This document shows, piece after piece, positions 58,654 through 64,000 of a DNA stretch of 64,000 nucleotides. The notes below the pieces were generated by a model. That model was not told the origin of the DNA. It made no database searches and saw nothing but the letters and a program-made list of their open reading frames with translations. Positions within the stretch are counted from its first letter, which is position 1. Each line of letters starts with the position of its first letter. Source of the stretch: Alicyclobacillus sp. ALC3. GTDB lineage: Bacteria; Bacillota; Bacilli; Alicyclobacillales; Alicyclobacillaceae. The stretch lies in assembly GCF_028751195.1 (NCBI RefSeq), contig NZ_CP066784.1:2976001-3040000 (forward strand), read 5' to 3'. Both the position numbers and the translations under genes were made by a program.

Positions 58654-60660
58654 TTACGAACTTGGAGCGTTCAAAGCGTGCGCAATCAGTGATGCGAAAT
58701 AGCTCGCGCCAACCGGATTCAAATGAACCCCGTCAGGGTAAAAATATGAGTTTTTGCCCGCGCTGGCAGCGTACCAATTGACGAGCGTCGTATTTGGGTA
58801 CGTTGACGCTACCTTCGCCAGGACCTGATTCACGTCGGTCTCCCATGGACGTGGTACGCGCGTGTTGACGAGGACCACCTGCTTCACAGGACCGAGCGAA
58901 TTCAACAGTGATATTAGCTGCTGTTCTGTGAACGGGCCGTTCGTCCCTAGTTCGATGATTACCCGGTTACCTAACTCGCCTTCTGACTTTAAGGTGTTCA
59001 CGACAGTCTGGGCATGGATCATCTGGCGGCCAATCTTAGCATCGACTACGATGCCAGGGAACAACTGCTTCAGGTACGGAGTCGCGTCTATCATGATTGA
59101 GTCGCCGATCGCGGTTATTCCCACACCTGACCGTGATTGTGTCGTTTTGGTCGTTCCTGGTTGTCCACCTGGCTGTGTTTGTCCAGAAGGCTTTTGCTCG
59201 CCACCCTGTGGGGGCGTCTTGTTCTCCGTAGCGCTGTGCGAGTTCGACGTATGGTGCGTTGGCTGAGAGGTCTTCACACCGGTTTCGTCTTTCGTTGCGG
59301 CGCGGCCAGGCGTCCCCGGTTTTTGCTTGCCGGCGCTATCTGCGCTCCTGTGAGTCCCAGTGGGTGTCTGTCCCTTACGCTTGGGAACGGGCACAACTGC
59401 CTTCGAAGGCTGAATGGTGTTGACTGTCGTGGCCGCACTAGATGTTGATCCCGGTGCTAATTCGACCGTCCCGATACATATCGAGACGACAAGAATTCCC
59501 GTGAGCGGCACGAACCATGGGCGGCGAGATAGCGCTAGCCGCCCGGTACGAGGCAGTTTGTCTGCCTTGGCCAGTGGTGTGAACCGATGTGTGCGTATGG
59601 GAGATTCAATATACCGCCAAGAGAGGGCCGCGAGGCATATGCTGGCGATGACTTGTAAACCGTCGCGTACCACATTTGTACCCGTACTTACAATGGGGCT
59701 CGTGAGTACGATGACTGGGTAGTGCCACAAATAGATTCCATACGAGCGAACTCCCAGCCACCTCAAGGGTTTCCATCCCAACAGTTTACCCAGTTGACTT
59801 GCTGGGTGCACAATTGCTGCGATGGTGACCGCGGTCGCCAGAGCGGCAAGCACGAGTCCGCCACGGTAGAGAAAGGTGCCATACTCATTTGTCCGCCAAA
59901 TCATGAGCACGATAAACAGGATGCCAAGGGCCCCGAAGAAGTCGAGCACCAGGACACGGTAGCGGGGGGTGCCGGTTTGGAGGCGCTCGCTCGGCCAAGT
60001 GAAGGCGAGTGCAGCACCGATGAGTAGGGCAAAGGCGCGCGTATCCGTCCCATAGTACACCCGACTCGGATCCGAGCCGGGTTGGTAGATCAGCGCCATC
60101 GCCAAACTGGACACTAGACTCATAGCGAGTATGATGGAAACCCACCATCCGCGCCGTCGTATAAATCGCAGTCCAAAACTGAGTACCAAGGGCCAAACCA
60201 GATAAAATTGTTCCTCAACTGCCAGTGACCACAGGTGCCCGAGAGGGGATGGACGACCAAAACTGGAGAAGTAGGATACCTTATGGAAAATAAACCACCA
60301 ATTGCTGATGTAGAGGAGAGCGGCAATTACGTCGCCGCGAAGTGCGACTACTTGCACGCGGTCGAACAAACAAACCCACAGAACCACTACAAGCAACATC
60401 GTGAGCAATGCGGGCAGTAACCTGCGTGCCCGCCGAATCCAGAAATCGGCAAGCAGTGGGTGCCCATCTGTTTTCCATTGACCGAGAAGGATGTCCGTGA
60501 TCAGGTAACCTGATAACACAAAGAACACGCCGACACCAATAAGCCCGCCGGGAGCGAACCTAAGGTTCAGATGATATGCGATCACGGCGAAGACTGCGAA
60601 GGCTCTCAGTCCGTCTAGTCCCGCTATGTAACGTCGGTGACCATTGGCTGGTTTGGGCAT
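58654..60660 (-). CDS. OatA-like peptidoglycan O-acetyltransferase (Acyltransferase 3 + SGNH)
   Basis: The 668-residue protein has an integral-membrane Acyltransferase 3 half (YIAGLDGLRAFAVFAVIAYH, FFVLSGYLITD, PLGHLWSLAVEEQFYLVWPL, about 10 helices). A Pro/Thr/Lys/Gln-rich linker of roughly 100 residues follows, then an extracytoplasmic SGNH esterase domain with ITAIGDSIMID (block I serine), ELGTNG (block III Asn) and PDGVHLNPVG (block V Asp/His). This layout is that of OatA, which acetylates MurNAc and confers lysozyme resistance. The ATG at 60660 has GGAGTGG about 7 bases upstream. The gap 60661-61103 holds only its leader and the terminator at 60970. Confidence 0.9.
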   Translation of the reverse strand: MPKPANGHRRYIAGLDGLRAFAVFAVIAYHLNLRFAPGGLIGVGVFFVLSGYLITDILLGQWKTDGHPLLADFWIRRARRLLPALLTMLLVVVLWVCLFDRVQVVALRGDVIAALLYISNWWFIFHKVSYFSSFGRPSPLGHLWSLAVEEQFYLVWPLVLSFGLRFIRRRGWWVSIILAMSLVSSLAMALIYQPGSDPSRVYYGTDTRAFALLIGAALAFTWPSERLQTGTPRYRVLVLDFFGALGILFIVLMIWRTNEYGTFLYRGGLVLAALATAVTIAAIVHPASQLGKLLGWKPLRWLGVRSYGIYLWHYPVIVLTSPIVSTGTNVVRDGLQVIASICLAALSWRYIESPIRTHRFTPLAKADKLPRTGRLALSRRPWFVPLTGILVVSICIGTVELAPGSTSSAATTVNTIQPSKAVVPVPKRKGQTPTGTHRSADSAGKQKPGTPGRAATKDETGVKTSQPTHHTSNSHSATENKTPPQGGEQKPSGQTQPGGQPGTTKTTQSRSGVGITAIGDSIMIDATPYLKQLFPGIVVDAKIGRQMIHAQTVVNTLKSEGELGNRVIIELGTNGPFTEQQLISLLNSLGPVKQVVLVNTRVPRPWETDVNQVLAKVASTYPNTTLVNWYAASAGKNSYFYPDGVHLNPVGASYFASLIAHALNAPSS

Positions 60661-60969
60661 GTGTGTGTCCACTCCGATCTCGGTGAGGGTCAAGCCCACG
60701 AGTCATTCTTGCGTGTGAGAAACCCATTGTTCGTACTGAGTAAGAATCACGATCGCTGGGGATGTGGCGCAGCATACGACCTGCTTCAGTGATCACCGAC
60801 ATGCTCCGACGGAATGCGAGGAAAACAGACCACGTCTGATAAATAGACGGAATGAGGGATAGACATGTTTCACGTTTGCATGAGTTGAAAATATTTTCTG
60901 TTCTGGAACACTGCCCGCATCTCCAACTCGGCTTTCCACTGCCTCAGCAGGTGTGGGGTTGTCACTGTG

Positions 60970-60999
60970 AAAAATCCCCGCCTGATCGCATGGCGGGGA
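60970..60999 (-). terminator. Terminator of the beta-propeller lipoprotein gene
   Basis: On the minus strand TCCCCGCC and GGCGGGGA pair around a 9-base loop and are followed by TTTTT. Confidence 0.85.
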
Positions 61000-61103
61000 A
61001 TCTGGCTTTAGTGGTTGGCTTGAGTTATGCGCCCTAGTGGTGTTCCTCGTCCTTCGGGGTGCGGCGTGCAACTGACGTCGTTTGCAACGCGGCAGGTCAA
61101 CTC

Positions 61104-62246
61104 TTAATAGCCGTTGCCGGGGTAACTCCAGAGGTGGTGGCCAATCGGGTTATTTCCTCCTGGTGTAATTCCTGCCGGTAAGAAGTCGACACCGTCGGGA
61201 ATGTGCAGGTAGCCTGGCGCTGTGCCTGGTACGCCAGTATGACCGTACTGCCAGACAATCTTGTTCGTCTTTGGATTAATCACAATCACGCGGTCGTGGT
61301 AGTCGTCGTTGAGTAGTACCATGCCATTGGGGAGTTCTGTGACGAGAGACGGGTGATTGAGTTCTCCGGGACCGGATGTAGGACTATAGCTCCAGAGCAC
61401 CTTGCCAGAAGGAGACATTTTCACGATGGCTCCTGGATTGGTGTAAAAAGCGACAATCACATTGCCGTGAGGCGTGAAATTCGCGTCCGAAGGGTAACTG
61501 AATTGGCTTGGGAAGTGGACAGTCCACAAGATTTTTCCGTTCTTATTGAGACGAATTGCATCGTTGCCGTTAATCTGTGTGACCAACATTCCCCCGTTTG
61601 GTGCTGGAAAATCCCCATTGGGCGCTCCATATGTGATCGGTGGATTGACCCTCTGCACTCCAGTCTGTCCGTATTGCTTGATGATGGATTTGGTTTTCCT
61701 GTTAATGAACAAGATCCGCTGATTTCGGATATCGGCCACAGTAATGACGTTCTTACCCCCTTTGTTATAGAGGAAGGCGTCATCAGGCGTGTTCAGGTAG
61801 CCGGGAGCTGAGCCCGCGACGCCTGGATGGCCGTATTGCCAAACGATTTTTCGAGATTTGAAGTTGATAATGGCCAGGGCGTTGTTATTTTCTTCGTTCG
61901 TAATGATTTCGTCGAATTTTGGCCCAAAAAACACGTCGTCGTCGTCCACGAGTCCTGATTTTTGTCCAGGCGCAGGGTATTGCCAAACGATTTTCTTGCC
62001 TGGCGTAACAAGCAATATTCGGTTGTTGCTGGAGTCGGCGATAAGGACGTCGCCAGGCAAGATACTGCTGGCTTTTGTGGCCCCGTACGGCAGTGCTTGT
62101 CCAGCCTTTTTGGCAACGGCCGGTTTTGCTGGTGGCGTAGAGTTGCTTTTCGCAGCGTTGCTGGTCGGCCCGGCGAGTGCGCATCCTGTGAGAAGCGGAA
62201 ACAGAACCGCTCCAACTCCAATCAATTTCGTATAACGCTGCAACAT
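61104..62246 (-). CDS. Lipoprotein with NHL/PQQ-like beta-propeller repeats
   Basis: The N-terminus is a lipoprotein signal peptide ending in the lipobox LLTGC (MLQRYTKLIGVGAVLFPLLTGC). After a short Ala/Pro/Lys linker come repeated blades with the pattern N-x-RI-[LV]-[LFV]-[IV]-x-P-x-[TK]-K-[IK]-VWQYGHPG and PGYLNTPDD, seen at least three times. This suggests a six- to seven-bladed propeller displayed outside the membrane. Similar proteins are often annotated as arylsulfotransferase-like or PQQ-binding repeat proteins. The ligand is unknown and no catalytic residue stands out. The ATG at 62246 follows AAGGGGAT. The 333-base gap to 62580 shows no further gene. Confidence 0.8.
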   Translation of the reverse strand: MLQRYTKLIGVGAVLFPLLTGCALAGPTSNAAKSNSTPPAKPAVAKKAGQALPYGATKASSILPGDVLIADSSNNRILLVTPGKKIVWQYPAPGQKSGLVDDDDVFFGPKFDEIITNEENNNALAIINFKSRKIVWQYGHPGVAGSAPGYLNTPDDAFLYNKGGKNVITVADIRNQRILFINRKTKSIIKQYGQTGVQRVNPPITYGAPNGDFPAPNGGMLVTQINGNDAIRLNKNGKILWTVHFPSQFSYPSDANFTPHGNVIVAFYTNPGAIVKMSPSGKVLWSYSPTSGPGELNHPSLVTELPNGMVLLNDDYHDRVIVINPKTNKIVWQYGHTGVPGTAPGYLHIPDGVDFLPAGITPGGNNPIGHHLWSYPGNGY

Positions 62247-62579
62247 ATACATCCCCTTCACTGTTGTAAACCAACTTACTGCGTAAAGCAGTGAGGAATT
62301 TTTCCCTCCGCGATACAAGACGACATAATCCAACACAAAGTTCACAAGTACTTGCACAGGTTAACCTTTTGACCCCAGTGACGTCGCCTTGGCACGTCCA
62401 CGGGTGTGCAGCTGGTTTAAGAGATGCAAGATTGAATGAACTGAGTGAAGGGCGTACGAGTCAGTTAATATGGCAACGCAATCGTCTGTGTTTGAGAGAA
62501 TGCCGAACGGGTCGCTGTTTGAGGGCAGTCTGTCATCAGAGCAACCTTTGTTTCGAGTGACCGAGGAGGAAGAAGTAAA

Positions 62580-63041
62580 ATGAATCTTAGCTGGCTCTAT
62601 CACATGTTCCCCCCTACCATTCATCCGATGGTCATTCACTTCACCATATCGATCATCTATTTAGCTGGACTGTTTGGTTTGGTAGGGTTGTTTCGGCGTC
62701 GGGAAAAGTTTTGGGTAAAAGCGTTCGTGCTTTTCCTGTTTTTAGGTATTGTAGCGACAATCGCCGCCGGAGTTGCAGGTGTCATCAGTGAATCTTACGA
62801 CACGATACCTCGCGCTGTGATGCCTATGCTCCAAGCGCATAAGCACGATGGTGAAGTGACCGGCGTGTTTGTTGTCCTTGCTCTGTTCGCTCAGATATTC
62901 TTCGGACGCGTACAAAAGGTCTCCTGGATTGGTTGGTTGCTTTCCATGGTTGCAGTGATACTCGTCACGATTACCGGTCACCTCGGCGGTACTATGGTGT
63001 ATCAGCACGGACTCGGTGTACTGCACGTCACTAGAAAGTAG
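62580..63041 (+). CDS. DUF2231-like small membrane protein
   Basis: A 153-residue protein with four hydrophobic helices. It opens with FPPTIHPMVIHFTISIIYLAGLF (here split in reading: FPPTIHPMVIHF, then TISIIYLAGLF), a His-Pro-x-x-x-His-Phe pattern typical of the DUF2231 family. Two more histidines flank later helices (QAHKHDGEVTG and TGHLGG), so heme binding is plausible but unproven. GGAGGAAG precedes the ATG. It lies 27 bases before the heme A synthase gene and may be cotranscribed with it. Confidence 0.65.
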   Translation: MNLSWLYHMFPPTIHPMVIHFTISIIYLAGLFGLVGLFRRREKFWVKAFVLFLFLGIVATIAAGVAGVISESYDTIPRAVMPMLQAHKHDGEVTGVFVVLALFAQIFFGRVQKVSWIGWLLSMVAVILVTITGHLGGTMVYQHGLGVLHVTRK

Positions 63042-63068
63042 GACTGAATACCTATGAAGGGGGTAGCA

Positions 63069-64000
63069 ATGATAAAACTGTCATCCACATGGTACAGAGT
63101 GACACTCATACTTTCGATCCTGACCTTGATTGGACTATTTGCTGTGAACATTGTTGGGTTTGTAGATACAGAGACGGGTTCAGCTCTGGGGTGCGGGCAT
63201 GATTGGCCGCTTTGTAACGGTGCCGTTATACCGCACGCGTGGGGTATAAAGACGCTGATCGAATTCACCCACCGGGCATTGGTCGGGGTGGTGACCGTTC
63301 TGTTGTTAGGGACGTCGGGACTTGCGTGGCGGCTGTATCGATACTGGCCGGAGGTCAAGGCAACAATCGCGATTGCAGTAGGATTTGTGTTTGTTCAGGC
63401 AGGCCTTGGTGCGTTGGGGGTCATCTATGGTGATCCAGCGTGGTTTTTGGCCTTTCATTTCGGCTGCTCATTGTTAGCCTTTGTCGGTGTGTTGCTGCTC
63501 GTTGTTGTTCTGCTTCAAATTGGCCGCTCACTTCGTGACAACAACGCCCGTGATGAGGCCGGTGCCATCCGGTTGCGTCAACCGGTCCGCAAGGGTCCAT
63601 TCACCCGTGCGGTCTGGTTTACCTTAGTCTACATGTATGTCGCAATGTACTACGGCGCATTTGTATCGAGTACGGGTGATGGCTCTGGCTTTCGCGGTTG
63701 GCCATTACCCACCGAAGTGCATTCGGGCTCAGTCTTTTTGGTGGACATTGTGCATCGGGCCGTGGCTTTGGGACTCGCGGGTTTGATTGTCTATCTGTGG
63801 GTGCAAGCGAGTCGTATGCGAAAGGAGCACCCTGACCTGTATGTAGGGAGCTGGCTCACGTTGGTCTTTGTGATTTTGGTCGCGCTTAGCGGTGCTACCC
63901 TAATCTGGACAAATCATACGGCGCTGTGGGCATTCTTGTTGCACGTGAGCATGGTTACAGGTTTGTTTGGTAGCCTTTCGTATCTTGGGTTGCAAATCAT
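63069..64000 (+). CDS. ctaA: Heme A synthase CtaA/COX15, truncated by the window edge
   Basis: The frame is open to the end of the window (about 310 residues seen). After the first helix it has GCGHDWPLCNG, the cysteine pair of the Bacillus-type enzyme, followed by IEFTHRALVG. Further conserved histidines occur in FLAFHFGCSL, VDIVHRAVAL and FLLHVSMVTG, giving the four heme-ligand positions expected for the two four-helix halves. CtaA oxidises the C8 methyl of heme O to make heme A for aa3-type terminal oxidases. The ATG at 63069 follows AAGGGGGT; an ATG at 63054 is also in frame. Confidence 0.9.
   Translation, partial: MIKLSSTWYRVTLILSILTLIGLFAVNIVGFVDTETGSALGCGHDWPLCNGAVIPHAWGIKTLIEFTHRALVGVVTVLLLGTSGLAWRLYRYWPEVKATIAIAVGFVFVQAGLGALGVIYGDPAWFLAFHFGCSLLAFVGVLLLVVVLLQIGRSLRDNNARDEAGAIRLRQPVRKGPFTRAVWFTLVYMYVAMYYGAFVSSTGDGSGFRGWPLPTEVHSGSVFLVDIVHRAVALGLAGLIVYLWVQASRMRKEHPDLYVGSWLTLVFVILVALSGATLIWTNHTALWAFLLHVSMVTGLFGSLSYLGLQI

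Overview
This window reads as a chromosomal segment of a GC-rich, Gram-positive Bacillota of the Alicyclobacillus type. The evidence is the purine operon order purE-K-B-C-S-Q-L-F-M-N-H-D with paired PurR-like boxes, a CIRCE element ahead of groES-groEL, a guanine riboswitch on guaA, strong AGGAGG-type ribosome binding sites, frequent GTG/TTG starts, and the thiL-tsaE-tsaB-rimI-tsaD block next to a convergent ABC-F gene. The genus is inferred from gene order and style, not from a database search. No insertion sequence, prophage or CRISPR array was recognised.

Layout. 0-5 kb: the end of an amidohydrolase, then thiamine-monophosphate kinase and the t6A tRNA-modification genes. 5-12.4 kb: an ABC-F ATPase (minus strand), a PAP2 phosphatase, 5-formyl-THF cyclo-ligase, three molybdenum-cofactor genes and tatA/tatC. 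12.4-14.7 kb: groES-groEL under CIRCE control. 15-21.4 kb: a MoxR/DUF58/transglutaminase operon and an M3 oligopeptidase. 21.5-23.4 kb: riboswitch-controlled guaA. 25-39.6 kb: the complete operon for IMP synthesis, interrupted between purN and purH by a non-coding array of 24 units with an exact 41-bp period. 39.6-45.1 kb: a 16S-23S-5S operon. 45.1-46.4 kb: non-coding DNA rich in hairpins and degenerate repeats, then three tRNA genes. 46.7-64 kb: mostly cell-envelope genes on both strands (anchored serine hydrolase, LCP protein, polysaccharide deacetylase, class B PBP, L,D-transpeptidase, LysM-NlpC/P60 hydrolase, OatA-like acyltransferase, a lipoprotein), with a glutamate decarboxylase, an MFS transporter and, at the right edge, a DUF2231-like membrane protein and a truncated heme A synthase gene. 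From about 53 kb the DNA is visibly more AT-rich than the first 40 kb.

How it fits together. Purine supply is controlled at two points: guanine sensing at guaA and PurR-type control at purE. No terminator is visible between purD and the rRNA promoter, so the purine operon may read into rrn. The Tat pore genes directly follow the cofactor genes, as expected if folded molybdoenzymes are exported. The right half is a cell-wall remodelling neighbourhood, and gadB fits an acid-exposed lifestyle. The least explained features are the 41-bp array (35612-36595), the repeat-rich stretch after the rRNA operon, the DnaA-box cluster near 5 kb, and the repeat-built N-terminus of PurF.
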